A stretch of 54,268 nucleotides of DNA from Candidatus Poribacteria bacterium (GCA_022826805.1 JAJDUH010000055.1:1-54268), one strand, 5' to 3'. Shown: positions 7,953 to 16,747, counted from the first letter of the stretch. Numbers and translations are program-made. Notes: generated by a model from the letters alone, not told the origin.

Positions 7953-9512
7953 TCATTGAGCGGTGTTCCTGTACCCCTCCAAATTTTTAAAATCACAGCA
8001 GAGACACATACCGAGGAGCACAAGAGCGAAAGGTAAGCCGGTTGCAATCACCGCTGCTTGTAGCGAGGCGAGTCCACCGCCAAGTAGGAGTGCTATCGCG
8101 ACGAGCCCTTCAACGACGCACCAGAAAACCCGTTGCGATAGGCTGACATCGGGTCTTCCACCCGCTGCGATAATGTCAATTACGAGGGACCCTGAATCTG
8201 AAGATGTGATGAAAAAGAGGAGGGTCAGAAGCATCGCAGCGGAGGACAAGAGTGTTCCTACCGGGAGTTCGTCGAACATCTTGAAAAGTGCAATCTCGAG
8301 CTTCCCGTTTTCAACATTATCTGTCACCCCAGTATATCCTTCAACGATGTGCTGATGCAGTGCGGTTCCGCCAAAGGTACTAAACCACACTAAACACAGG
8401 AGTGAAGGGAGAAAGATGACGAAGATTACAAATTCTCGTACTGTGCGTCCTTTTGAAATGCGAGCGATGAAGGTGCCAACGAACGGTGCCCAAGCGATCC
8501 ACCACGCCCAATAGAAGGTTGTCCAGTCGTGCAGGAAGGCAGTATCCTCGCGCCCGGACCAATTGCTGAGGGGCACTACCTTCATTACATATTGACTCGC
8601 GCCCGTAAACAGGCTACCGAAAATGTAACGGGTCGGACCGAGAATAACCATGGATGCAACCAGCAAAAGCGCGAGAATGCTGATGAGTTGGCTGAGACGT
8701 TTGATACCGCCGTGAAGTCCTGTCAGCACGGATGTAAGGACCATTGCAGTAATCACCACGATCATTACCACCATCGTGGTGTTGTTGTTGGGTATATCAA
8801 ACAGATAGTTAAGGCCCGTATTAATTTGTTGGACGCCTAATCCGAGGGAGGTTGCGAGCCCGAAAAGTGCTGCGAAAATAGCAAATGTATCAATAATATG
8901 TCCGGGCCAGCCCCAGATGCGATCGCCAAATAGCGGGTAAAACGCTGAGCGGATCGTGAGTGGGAGCCCCCTGTTGTGGGCAGCGAATCCGATAACGAGT
9001 CCAACGATACAATAGGTGGACCAAGCATGAAACCCCCAGTGGTAGCTTGTCGCTGCTATGCCTACGGCAGCAGCCTCTGCCGTCTCAGGGAGAACGTTGA
9101 GCGGTGGACTCTGAAAGTAGGTCACAGGTTCCGCTGCCCCAAAAAATAGCAGCCCGGTATCAATTCCTGCGGCAAAGAGCATAGCGATCCACGTTAAGTA
9201 CGAGAACTCAGGCTTCGCAGCTGGACCTCCAAAGCGCACCTTGCCGAGCGGAGAGCAGGCGACAAATACACAAAACAGCAGCACAAGATTAACTGATATG
9301 AGGAACAGCCAATCCAGATTCGTCGTCAGCCACACGCGGGTGTTCGTGAAAACTCTTGTTGTATCTTCCTGAAAGATAAGGGTCCCAATCACAAAGGTGA
9401 CAATAGCGATACTGGAAATCACGAACACGGGCGTCAAATAGATCTCTAAACCGAAAAGTGTCCGGTATGTTTTTCCCGGGGGCATCTGGGAAGGGCTTGC
9501 TTTTTCCCGCAT
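7953..9512 (-). CDS. BCCT-family betaine/choline/carnitine transporter
   Basis: This is a 519-residue inner-membrane protein with about 12 helices. Family marks are DWTTFYWAWWIAWAPFVGTF followed by IARISKGRTVREF (the BCCT signature with its Trp-rich helix), GIDTGLLFFGAAEPV in the Gly-rich helix, and YHWGFHAWSTY. BCCT carriers import quaternary ammonium osmolytes with Na+ or H+. The ATG at 9512 is preferred to the TTG at 9518 because AAGGA sits six bases before it. The long regulatory C-terminal tail of osmosensing BetP is absent. It has no operon partner. Confidence 0.93.
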   Translation of the reverse strand: MREKASPSQMPPGKTYRTLFGLEIYLTPVFVISSIAIVTFVIGTLIFQEDTTRVFTNTRVWLTTNLDWLFLISVNLVLLFCVFVACSPLGKVRFGGPAAKPEFSYLTWIAMLFAAGIDTGLLFFGAAEPVTYFQSPPLNVLPETAEAAAVGIAATSYHWGFHAWSTYCIVGLVIGFAAHNRGLPLTIRSAFYPLFGDRIWGWPGHIIDTFAIFAALFGLATSLGLGVQQINTGLNYLFDIPNNNTTMVVMIVVITAMVLTSVLTGLHGGIKRLSQLISILALLLVASMVILGPTRYIFGSLFTGASQYVMKVVPLSNWSGREDTAFLHDWTTFYWAWWIAWAPFVGTFIARISKGRTVREFVIFVIFLPSLLCLVWFSTFGGTALHQHIVEGYTGVTDNVENGKLEIALFKMFDELPVGTLLSSAAMLLTLLFFITSSDSGSLVIDIIAAGGRPDVSLSQRVFWCVVEGLVAIALLLGGGLASLQAAVIATGLPFALVLLGMCLCCDFKNLEGYRNTAQ

Positions 9513-9962
9513 TTTCAATCCTTACTCTTGATAGGTTTATAGGCGATCTGAGAAGTACAATTCCCGTAATTTAATTTGATTATAACTGCTTTGGTAGTCA
9601 TTATACACTATGTTGCGAAAAAATCAAAAGATTGCTAAAACCGCGTGAGTTTGAAAAAAGTTACAGAAAGCCATCCAATCCTATAATTATAATCCCCTCA
9701 TATAACTTTTAGCCGAAAACCTTGATAACATCGGCTTTTCTGGTCGCAAAAATTTGACAAAAAATTGGATTTTTAATATTATATGCTTATTATTCCTTTA
9801 ATTTTGACTTATTTACGCAATTATAGTTATGATTTTACATATTAAGCACACGATATAATAATTTTATATTTATAGATAAATTCACCTAAAATGAAAAAAA
9901 GCAGTCCAAAAAAAAGTTCACATTTAACACTTTTTGTCTAAGGAAGAAAGGAAGACTTTCAA
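9513..9962. promoter_or_regulatory. AT-rich intergenic region with a sigma-70-like promoter
   Basis: No gene is visible in this 450-base gap. TTGACA at 9754-9759, a 17-base spacer and TATTAT at 9777-9782 form a good plus-strand promoter about 180 bases before the gene at 9963. A shorter leader could also start near ATATAATAATT at about 9854. Confidence 0.5.
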
Positions 9963-10595
9963 ATGAATCAAATTCAAATAAGTCAAAGTTACGAACACGC
10001 TGGAAAACCCCTTACCCTGAAGATAGCAAGAGAACTCGTCATAGAGAGGTTCTCTGGCGAAACAGGCGTCCAGAAAAAGGAACTCAAGCGCGTTGTGGAT
10101 GAAATGCACACCAAGCGGGGTGGAAGTCTATCGACGAATGAAATGCATCCTGTCTCGGCTGCTCTAAACGTAATGAAGAAGCAAGGACTTGCCAACAACC
10201 CCTCTCGGGGGGAGTGGTCTATATTTCCAACGCCCAGTGTCCATCCAAAGAATCTTTTTGATTCAGATGCTATCCGGACGCTTGGTAAGGGCAAAAATTC
10301 TGTCTACCTTTGCTATTATCCAGCCTATCGGTGTCTGGCAAAATACGAAGGCAAGGAATTTTGGGCATGCAAGATTAGTAGCGTTGAAACCCAAGTGCCC
10401 ACGGAAATGCCAGAACTTCCAGAGATTCGACTTATCCTTAAAACAGATGATCCTGAAAATCTGGAGCAGATACTCCACAATATCCTAACGTTCCGCGGGA
10501 AACAGATAGCGGATGCCCCCGGAAAAGAGTGGTTTATCACTTCTCCGAGTGAAGTCGAGGACATTTATAAAATGATTATGGAAAATGCCGCTTGA
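9963..10595 (+). CDS. Winged-helix plus T5orf172-like (GIY-YIG) protein
   Basis: This is a 210-residue protein. The N-terminal half (10-90) looks like a winged helix of the HARE/Mrr type (LTLKIARELVIERF, ALNVMKKQGLANNP, GEWSIFP). The C-terminal half (about 110-205) fits the T5orf172/GIY-YIG pattern: VYLCYYPAYR, then FWACKIS, then ILKTDDPENLEQILHNIL and GKEWFITSPSEV. In this family the conserved Tyr, Arg and Glu form a nuclease site, but it is also found in non-nuclease phage and regulatory proteins. AAGAAAGGAAGAC precedes the ATG. It is AT-rich and stands alone, and looks acquired. The domain match is from pattern only. Confidence 0.55.
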   Translation: MNQIQISQSYEHAGKPLTLKIARELVIERFSGETGVQKKELKRVVDEMHTKRGGSLSTNEMHPVSAALNVMKKQGLANNPSRGEWSIFPTPSVHPKNLFDSDAIRTLGKGKNSVYLCYYPAYRCLAKYEGKEFWACKISSVETQVPTEMPELPEIRLILKTDDPENLEQILHNILTFRGKQIADAPGKEWFITSPSEVEDIYKMIMENAA

Positions 10596-10688
10596 CCTAC
10601 CTCCCAAACCAAAGCATTGGGATGCTTCAAATCGTCACCGCATTGGTAAAAAATGCTGACTCACATTTTCTGTTTGTCACAGAAGAAA

Positions 10689-10721
10689 GAGAGCCGTCAG
10701 CTTCATACGCCGACGGCTCTC
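10689..10721 (-). terminator. Rho-independent terminator between convergent genes
   Basis: GAGAGCCGTC pairs with GACGGCTCTC. Read on the minus strand it is followed by TTTCTTCT, so it ends the transcript of the gene at 10735-11172. Confidence 0.65.
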
Positions 10722-10734
10722 TCGATTTGCTGAA

Positions 10735-11172
10735 TTACGATTTTTCTGAGTTCTGCGGCGGCGGATTTGAAGGTTTATCTGAAGACTTAGGCGATTCATC
10801 CGGTGCGGTTCCGTTTTCTGCCTTCGCGGCTGCATATCCTTCTGCGTAGCCTTCCTCTCTGCCTTCTCTCCGACCTTCTTCTTTCGCTGCCTGAATACGC
10901 TTTTCTTGTCTCTCAAGGAACCAGTCTGATAGTAACATGATGATGTCGATGCCTCCTACTATCATTCCGACGATAGCACCACCAACGGGAATAAACGTCG
11001 AAATGTCTTTCAGGACATTTTGAACGGACTCGTGTCCTTTCCAACCCTGCGTCACCTCATAATCCATGGCGATGAAACCATAGATGGTAACAAAGAGAGA
11101 AATCAGGAAGAGGGCAGAGCCGGCTTTCCCTTTTTTCCAAAAGTCCCTGGTAGCTAACCAGAAATCACCCAT
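10735..11172 (-). CDS. Small membrane protein with charged coiled-coil tail, unknown function
   Basis: This 145-residue protein is not recognised. It has two membrane helices (SALFLISLFVTIYGFIAM and an FIPVGGAIVGMIVGGIDIIM segment) followed by a charged helix with repeated EGRREGREEGYAEGYAAAK and a Pro/Ser-rich tail. The start at 11172 is preferred to the frame start at 11232 because a promoter covers 11204-11232 and AGGATAT lies before the ATG. The layout resembles the protein at 7271-7714, with no clear sequence identity. Similar tails occur in proteins that pack on membrane surfaces, but no function is proposed. Confidence 0.6.
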   Translation of the reverse strand: MGDFWLATRDFWKKGKAGSALFLISLFVTIYGFIAMDYEVTQGWKGHESVQNVLKDISTFIPVGGAIVGMIVGGIDIIMLLSDWFLERQEKRIQAAKEEGRREGREEGYAEGYAAAKAENGTAPDESPKSSDKPSNPPPQNSEKS

Positions 11173-11203
11173 TTTTTCAAAATATCCTATACCTTTTAAA
11201 TAT

Positions 11204-11232
11204 AAAATAACATGCACAGCATGGATTGTCAA
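11204..11232 (-). promoter_or_regulatory. Sigma-70-type promoter with a dyad in the spacer
   Basis: On the minus strand TTGACA, a 17-base spacer and TATTTT lie 30-60 bases before the ATG at 11172. The spacer contains CATGCTGTGCATG, a palindrome that could be a repressor site. Confidence 0.55.
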
Positions 11233-11298
11233 AGAAATCTGAACACACGTTTTCTGGATCGATAAATTTTTCTTTTTATTAAATTTCTGTGATTGGCA

Positions 11299-12963
11299 TT
11301 AATGCCGGAAATGGCGCACACCTGTCAACACCATTGCTATGCCGTAAGCGTCCGCAGCTTCAATCACAGGTTCGTCATTGACAGAACCACCGGGCTGAAT
11401 AATGGCAGTGATCCCCGCCTTACCAGCAATCTCAACACCGTCTGGGAATGGGAAGTAGGCATCCGAGGCTAACACCGCCCCTTTCGCCTTTTCACCTGCC
11501 TTTCGGATAGCAATAATGGTGGAATCTACTCGGCTCATCTGTCCCGCACCGATACCGACACTCTGCGTCCCTTGGGCAAGCAAGATACAGTTGGATTTGA
11601 CGTGTTTACACGCCTTCCATGCAAAAAGCAGCGATGCTATCTCTGCGTCTGTCGGGGCACGCTGAGTAGCAACCTTTAGAGCATCAGTACTCAATTCGTG
11701 GATGTCTGGGTCTTGAACCAGCACACCACCCGTGACATTGCGAACTTGCAAGACTGACTCTGTAGACGAGAACGGTCCTGTTTCCAGAATCGGACGGCGT
11801 TTGACCCGCGACAATGCACGCAACGCTTTTTCGGTGTAACTCGGTGCTATAATTGCGTCGATTTTCACGCCTGCTTTCGCTGCTTCTCGAATCGTGTTCG
11901 CTGTCTGAATTGTTACGCTGCGGTTTAACCCAACGATTGAGCCGAAAGCAGAGGTGCGATCGCATTCCAGTGCCTTTGTGAAGGCATCTTGTCCGTTGTC
12001 AGCAATTGCGAGTCCGCACGGATTGTTATGTTTGATGATGGCACACGCGGGTTGCGCGAAGTCCTTGACGATTTCTAAGGCGGCTTCGAGATCAAGGATG
12101 TTGTTAAAGGAGAGCGGTTGCCCGCTCAGTTGATTTGCCCATGCTGCGCACGCCCCAGGATCGGTTTCAGTTTTGTAGAAAGCGGCGCGTTGGTGTGGAT
12201 TTTCGCCGTAGCGGAGGGTCCGCTCTTTCTTGAAGCGGAGTGTTAGGTTGGGCGCGAATTCGTTTGTTTCGGAGTCTTCTGTTCTATCAACCCCCCTTGC
12301 CCCCCTTATCAGGGGGGAGTCCTCTGCTCTATTAACCCCCCTACCCCCCCTTATCAGGGGGGAATCGTTGTCGATGAGATAGGTGGCAATTGCAGCGTCG
12401 TATTGCGCTGTATGAACAAACGCTGCACTGGCAAGCTCAAATCGTCTCTCTTCCGAAAGGCACCCATCATTAGTGGCTAAATCGGCGATGATCTGTGGAT
12501 ATTGACTTGGATCTGTGAGAACGGCGGTATACCGGTAATTTTTCGCTCCGGCACGAATCATTGTTGGACCGCCGATATCGATGTTCTCAATCGCTTCAGG
12601 AAGTGTCACGTCGGATTTGGCAACGGTCGCTTCAAACGGATAGAGATTACATATCACCATGTCAATAGGGTTTATGCCGTGTGCTTCCGTTTGTGCATTG
12701 TGCGTTGCATTATCCCATTCAGCGAGGAGTCCGCCATGAATTTTCGGATGCAGGGTCTTAACCCGACCGTCCAGCATTTCAGGAAAACCGGTGTAGTCAG
12801 AGACATCGAGAATGTCAATGCCAGCATCTCGGAGGTGTCGGGCTGTGCCGCCCGTTGAGAGGATTTCTACGTCACGCTGTACAAGGGCGTTTGCTATTTC
12901 CAAAATATCAGTTTTGTCGTAGACGCTAATAAGTGCACGTTGTATTTTTCTCATTTTTTTCAT
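11299..12963 (-). CDS. purH: Bifunctional AICAR formyltransferase/IMP cyclohydrolase
   Basis: This enzyme catalyses the last two steps of IMP synthesis in the cytoplasm. The IMP cyclohydrolase domain (residues 1-195) shows ALISVYDKTD, LSTGGTA, MLDGRVKTLHPKIHGG and CNLYPFE. The AICAR formyltransferase domain shows SFNNILDLEAALE, IIKHNNPCG, and the end SDAYFPFPDGVEIAGKAG to GVRHFRH. It is about 554 residues against the usual 510-530. The excess is a translated pair of palindromic repeats (SPLIRGGRGV and SPLIRGARGV) at about residues 199-230, in the linker between the domains. The ATG at 12963 is used; ATG at 12954 is equally possible. The longer frame runs into the RelE gene upstream. Confidence 0.95.
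   Translation of the reverse strand: MKKMRKIQRALISVYDKTDILEIANALVQRDVEILSTGGTARHLRDAGIDILDVSDYTGFPEMLDGRVKTLHPKIHGGLLAEWDNATHNAQTEAHGINPIDMVICNLYPFEATVAKSDVTLPEAIENIDIGGPTMIRAGAKNYRYTAVLTDPSQYPQIIADLATNDGCLSEERRFELASAAFVHTAQYDAAIATYLIDNDSPLIRGGRGVNRAEDSPLIRGARGVDRTEDSETNEFAPNLTLRFKKERTLRYGENPHQRAAFYKTETDPGACAAWANQLSGQPLSFNNILDLEAALEIVKDFAQPACAIIKHNNPCGLAIADNGQDAFTKALECDRTSAFGSIVGLNRSVTIQTANTIREAAKAGVKIDAIIAPSYTEKALRALSRVKRRPILETGPFSSTESVLQVRNVTGGVLVQDPDIHELSTDALKVATQRAPTDAEIASLLFAWKACKHVKSNCILLAQGTQSVGIGAGQMSRVDSTIIAIRKAGEKAKGAVLASDAYFPFPDGVEIAGKAGITAIIQPGGSVNDEPVIEAADAYGIAMVLTGVRHFRH
12272..12366. repeat. Two tandem palindromic repeats inserted in frame in purH
   Basis: Two copies of a unit of about 42-45 bases contain CCCCCCTTATCAGGGGGG. 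They differ at a few positions (ATCAACCCCCCTTGC against ATTAACCCCCCTACC) and both keep the reading frame. The same core appears outside genes at about 6945, 22895 and 23250. Confidence 0.85.
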
Positions 12964-12991
12964 TCTGCTCAAAAGATAAATCTGGCGATAC

Positions 12992-13246
12992 TTAATAAAC
13001 TTTACTACGGTGCCCGGCTTGGTGAACTGTAATTTCTCTAACATGCCTATCAAGGGAGTAGAGGATACGGTAGTCGTTCACTTTCAAAGTAAACTTCCCT
13101 TTGTGTCTGCCCTTCAACGCTTTATGCCTCCAATTATCGCAATTCTCACAGAGCCACGCTAGTTTTCTGTGAATACTCCGAGTTATTGAGGGATGCAAAC
13201 GCTGTAGGTCCGATTCCGCTCGTGAGTCTAGGACCAATGTATACAT
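12992..13246 (-). CDS. RelE/ParE-family toxin
   Basis: This 84-residue protein has the RelE-fold pattern: an N-terminal strand (YTLVLDSRAESDLQRL), a helix (ITRSIHRKLAWL), a basic strand LKGRHKGKFTLKVNDYRI, then LYSLDRHVREITVHQAGHRS. Basic and aromatic residues at the C-terminal end fit an mRNA interferase that cuts at ribosomes. It starts two bases after the stop codon of the upstream gene at 13249-13938, the usual antitoxin-toxin order, so the two are probably co-transcribed. Confidence 0.85.
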   Translation of the reverse strand: MYTLVLDSRAESDLQRLHPSITRSIHRKLAWLCENCDNWRHKALKGRHKGKFTLKVNDYRILYSLDRHVREITVHQAGHRSKVY

Positions 13247-13248
13247 GA

Positions 13249-13938
13249 TTACTCTGTTTCGAGTTTTTTGAAAACTTCATCCATCGGAATTAATTTAGCT
13301 TTTCCGGCTTCGTAATCAGCTATACGCCGATCCAATTCCTCAAGGAATTCAGGACACATTTCCAATCCTTCGTCTGGATCGTAATGATAATCTTCTAATG
13401 CTAGCTCTAAAAGTTCATAGGCGACGAAAAACTCTCGAAACACAACATCTAATGCCGCGGGTGACGCATCCCGTTCCAGGAGTGCCAGAAAACGTTCGCG
13501 CACGGAGAAGAGCTCCAAATTGACGAGACCCCGTAACAATTCCCGGTATTCGTCGGGCGGCAGTGCTGCTATCTTCCGCTCTGGCATCGGATCGCTATCC
13601 TTATATACACCTGAACGTCTATACATCCGCTCTTCAAGGGTGGTCTTTCGGTTGGCAAGGATATATTCGCGATGCCGCTTGAGTTTTTTGGCGAGCGGGG
13701 ACTGCGGTGCCAACCGTTCAAGTGGATCTTCCTTGTATGTTTCAAGAAAGAACGCGAGACTTTCATAACCACAGTAAAATTCGCGGAACTCTATCTCCAG
13801 TTTCTCCTGATTCTCGGATGAAGGAGGTTCGTTCAACAAGCTAATAAGCCGTTCGCGCGCAGCAAAAATCTGGTCATTCACGAGGATCTGCAACAGTTCA
13901 AGGGCCTCAATGGTTTTCATATCCATGATGTTTTTCAT
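13249..13938 (-). CDS. Putative antitoxin with an internal duplication, RelE partner
   Basis: This 229-residue protein is much larger than a normal RelB-type antitoxin (70-95). It holds two copies of one all-helical unit: ELLQILVNDQIFAARERLIS, then FREFYCGYESLAFFLETY (residues 11-75), and ELLRGLVNLELFSVRERFLA, then FREFFVAYELLELALEDY (about 132-195). The tail (ELDRRIADYEAGKAKLIPMD) is the usual C-terminal segment of addiction-module antitoxins that wraps the toxin. AAAGGAGGTAAAA precedes the ATG. No DNA-binding domain is obvious. The antitoxin role is inferred from the tail and the two-base gap to RelE. Confidence 0.7.
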   Translation of the reverse strand: MKNIMDMKTIEALELLQILVNDQIFAARERLISLLNEPPSSENQEKLEIEFREFYCGYESLAFFLETYKEDPLERLAPQSPLAKKLKRHREYILANRKTTLEERMYRRSGVYKDSDPMPERKIAALPPDEYRELLRGLVNLELFSVRERFLALLERDASPAALDVVFREFFVAYELLELALEDYHYDPDEGLEMCPEFLEELDRRIADYEAGKAKLIPMDEVFKKLETE

Positions 13939-13976
13939 TTTTACCTCCTTTAAACATGCGGCGGAGAATCTGCTAT

Positions 13977-15290
13977 TTAGACAACGTATCGCGGGAATCC
14001 AAACCCGTCATTTGCGACGTGGCTTCGCGCCGGAATCTGTGAGCGGTTCGGTATAATCAAGTCCATCTCTGAAGTGTTTTCAATCACAGTCCCGTCTCCG
14101 ATCCGCACCTCATCACCGATATAGATTCTTCCGGGATGTGCCGCCGCACCGCGGATCGTCCCGATAATCACTGATGACCCGATACGGCACCGCTGCTCAA
14201 TTTCAACAAACCCATAAATTTCGGTATTCGTGCCGATAGTAGAGTAGTCAGCGATCTGAACAGGACCCAGCAAACTCGTATCTGTACCGATCTCAACAAA
14301 ATCCCCGATGACAGGATGCCGTTGTTTGACTTTGACGCTCAAACCACCGAGCGTGCACGGGTAGATAACACATCCAGAACCTATAATGCCTGTTTGACCC
14401 GTCGTTACACCGCGATGCGGGTGTTCTAAGAAGTTGGCATCGCCTACTTGTGTCTCCGGATGCAAATCGGCTTGATAGTACCGTCCAGCGAGTTCCGATA
14501 TGGCACGTGGCAACAGTGGAACAGGGACTCTCTGGATGGCTGGACTCTCCTCAAGCGGTTCAGTTTGCGTCAAGGCGTGTGCCACATCGTGGTAAAAGAG
14601 TATCCGCCAACCCGGATAAGTGCTACCCACCAGTTGGAGTTGATAGTCCAAAACGGAGGTGAGATTCAAAGTGCCGAGAAAATCCTGATACGGTTCAAAA
14701 GTCCGTGCTTGGATTGCCTCGTCAATTTGGGAACGAAAATCCAAGGCAGCGATTTTTTCTCGCGAGATGCCCGTGTGGAGGAGATACGCATCCCAGACGG
14801 CTGGGTCTTTGAGGGAGGCGAAGCGATTCCAGAGTGCTCGACTTTTAAGCCGTGGGAGTTCCCAGAGAAGCGAAAAAGCAGTTTCGAGAGCAGCGCCGAG
14901 GTATGTTTCGTCTGTAACCGCTAAAAAGGATTGCGCTACCATGGCATACAACTGATCCGCCACCTCTTCAATCGCCTCTGAGAGCCCTTGGTTCTGATGG
15001 TGGAGATGGGGCGCGTTGTGCGATCCGGGTGCCACACATTCTAACAGGTTGCCGAGCACAGTTTCGAGGATGTCTCTATTGACAAACCCGCGTCCAGAAC
15101 GTTGTGCCAACCCCTCACGGCTTGTACGGTCGATACGAAGAACGTCCAGTTCCGCTTGGCTATAGATAGGCTGAAGCCGCTCCAACGTTTGGTTCAACAG
15201 CGGCTTCTTTCGCGCTTCATACGAGATGTCAAAAAGTGTAGTTTCAGTTTTTTTAATTTTCCTTGCGGTTCGCTCAGATAGGGTTTGCAT
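13977..15290 (-). CDS. Serine O-acetyltransferase-like left-handed beta-helix protein
   Basis: This is a 437-residue protein. The ATG at 15290 is chosen because the longer frame (to 15380) would overlap the next gene. The N-terminal 300 residues are helical, like long serine acetyltransferases (LFYHDVAHALTQTEP, ISELAGRYYQADLHPETQ). The C-terminal 130 residues are hexapeptide repeats (GIIGSGCVIYPCTLGG, KQRHPVIGDFVEIGTDTSL, RIYIGDEVRIGDGTVIENTS). The His of RHPVIGD fits the acyl-CoA site. In that role it would make O-acetylserine for cysteine. The class V aminotransferase upstream may supply or use serine. It is longer than typical CysE (about 270), so other acyl acceptors are possible. Confidence 0.75.
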   Translation of the reverse strand: MQTLSERTARKIKKTETTLFDISYEARKKPLLNQTLERLQPIYSQAELDVLRIDRTSREGLAQRSGRGFVNRDILETVLGNLLECVAPGSHNAPHLHHQNQGLSEAIEEVADQLYAMVAQSFLAVTDETYLGAALETAFSLLWELPRLKSRALWNRFASLKDPAVWDAYLLHTGISREKIAALDFRSQIDEAIQARTFEPYQDFLGTLNLTSVLDYQLQLVGSTYPGWRILFYHDVAHALTQTEPLEESPAIQRVPVPLLPRAISELAGRYYQADLHPETQVGDANFLEHPHRGVTTGQTGIIGSGCVIYPCTLGGLSVKVKQRHPVIGDFVEIGTDTSLLGPVQIADYSTIGTNTEIYGFVEIEQRCRIGSSVIIGTIRGAAAHPGRIYIGDEVRIGDGTVIENTSEMDLIIPNRSQIPARSHVANDGFGFPRYVV

Positions 15291-15333
15291 GTGATATGCC
15301 TGCCCGTAGATCCGCCTGCGCCGTTGTTGCAGG

Positions 15334-16473
15334 CTACAGGTTACCGTTAAAAACTTCTTGTGCAGCAGCGATGCCTGCACCGAGTGGGATATCGTGACCC
15401 ATTTCCACTAAGCCCCGTTCAAAGGCGGAAATAGCGACGATAACATCGTTTTCATTCATCCAACCGAGGTGTGCGATTCGGACAATTTTACCACTTAACT
15501 GACTCTGACCCCCAGCATAGGTGATACCGTATGTGTCGCGCATCAGGTTGATAAGTGCTTTTCCGTCAATCCCTTCCGGCAATCGGATTGAGGTCAGCGT
15601 ATTCGCAGGAGATGCCGCGAATAAAGGCAGCCCTAATGCCTTAATAGCGCTTCGCGTTGCGAGTGCCAAACGGTTGTGGCGATCAAGAGTCTGCTGGATA
15701 CCCTCCGCACAGATGCGGTTCAACGCCTGCTGCAGTGCCGTCAGCAGTGTCACCGCTGGTGTATACGGGACAGAGCCTTCCAATCCACTTTCATACGCCT
15801 TGCGGAAGTCTAAGTAGTATTTTGGAAGATTAGAACGCCCAACTGCGTTCCATGCACGCTGATTGAGCGCAGCAAACGCCAGACCGGGCGGGGTCATCAA
15901 CCCTTTTTGAGAGCAAGAAACAACGACGTCCACACCCCAATTGTCCATCTGTAGATCGTCTGCACCGAGTGCGCTGACAGCATCAACAACCAAAAGCGTC
16001 GGACGAATTCGGGTCAGACGTGCCAACGCTTCAATGTCGTGCAAAACACCCGTTGATGTCTCACAAAGCGTCGCGAAAACTGCCTTCACATCACTGTGTT
16101 CTCCTAAGGCAGATGCCACTATATGCGGTTCAACAGAATTTCCCCACGTTACGTCAATGGGGATAACTTCGATGCCGTAGGTAGTGCAAATTTCATCCCA
16201 CCGTTCCCCAAATTTACCACTCCGAATCACGATTGCCTTGTCACCACGAGACAAAAGATTACAGACCGCACCTTCCATAGCACCAGTGCCAGATGATGTT
16301 AGGAAAAGAACATCGTTTTCGGTCTGGAAGACGTGTTTGAGTTTTTCGAGTACGTCTTTAATTAAGGCTGCGGTAGCGTTGCTGCGGTGGTAGTCAATCG
16401 GTTGTGCCATTGCTAACAACGCTTCAGGAGGGATTGGCGTGGGACCAGGTGTAAAAAGCAGATTCTTTTTCAT
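15334..16473 (-). CDS. Class V aminotransferase (serine/alanine-glyoxylate type)
   Basis: This is a 379-residue PLP enzyme of the serine-glyoxylate/alanine-glyoxylate aminotransferase family. It opens with NLLFTPGPTPIPPEAL and shows TSSGTGAMEGAV, the cofactor Asp in LLVVDAVSALGADD, and the PLP Lys in VVSCSQKGLMTPPG. The start at 16473 (MKKNLLFTPGP) fits the family N-terminus better than the frame start at 16530. It is on the same strand as the acetyltransferase-like gene, 43 bases apart, and probably in one operon. Exact donor and acceptor cannot be told from sequence; a serine-glyoxylate or phosphoserine role is plausible. Confidence 0.88.
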   Translation of the reverse strand: MKKNLLFTPGPTPIPPEALLAMAQPIDYHRSNATAALIKDVLEKLKHVFQTENDVLFLTSSGTGAMEGAVCNLLSRGDKAIVIRSGKFGERWDEICTTYGIEVIPIDVTWGNSVEPHIVASALGEHSDVKAVFATLCETSTGVLHDIEALARLTRIRPTLLVVDAVSALGADDLQMDNWGVDVVVSCSQKGLMTPPGLAFAALNQRAWNAVGRSNLPKYYLDFRKAYESGLEGSVPYTPAVTLLTALQQALNRICAEGIQQTLDRHNRLALATRSAIKALGLPLFAASPANTLTSIRLPEGIDGKALINLMRDTYGITYAGGQSQLSGKIVRIAHLGWMNENDVIVAISAFERGLVEMGHDIPLGAGIAAAQEVFNGNL

Positions 16474-16531
16474 GTAGTTTTTGTTGGGTTTGTCTGGATT
16501 GAGAAGTACGATTATAACGACACCTGCCACT

Positions 16532-16747
16532 TTAGGCAGTGTTAACAGCTACAACCGTTTTGCCTTCAACGTTAACAACAATCCACTCTTGGTCGAGAAG
16601 TTCACACAGCTTTATAACCGCTGCGCGTTGCGAAGTGCTATCCATCGGCACTTCAATCGTGAGCGTGGCGAATTCTTCTTTTTGTATTTCGCCTTCTTTG
16701 TCGAATTTCATTGGTGTAATCTGAATCTTTTTCAATTTTGCATCCAT
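16532..16747 (-). CDS. Conserved-looking 71-aa protein of unknown function
   Basis: This short soluble protein is not recognised. It has a beta-alpha-beta look (KKIQITPMKFD, FATLTIEVPMD, RAAVIKLCELLDQ, WIVVNVEGKTVVAV). AAAGGAAAAAAT precedes the ATG, which supports a real gene. It sits 58 bases upstream of the aminotransferase on the same strand and may be its operon leader. Confidence 0.55.
   Translation of the reverse strand: MDAKLKKIQITPMKFDKEGEIQKEEFATLTIEVPMDSTSQRAAVIKLCELLDQEWIVVNVEGKTVVAVNTA

Noticed and set aside
10592..10849. 85-aa plus-strand frame
   Set aside because: It runs through the terminator at 10689-10721 and lies antisense to the membrane-protein gene at 10735.
14448..14924. 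158-aa plus-strand frame
   Set aside because: It is antisense to the acetyltransferase-like gene and shows no domain pattern.
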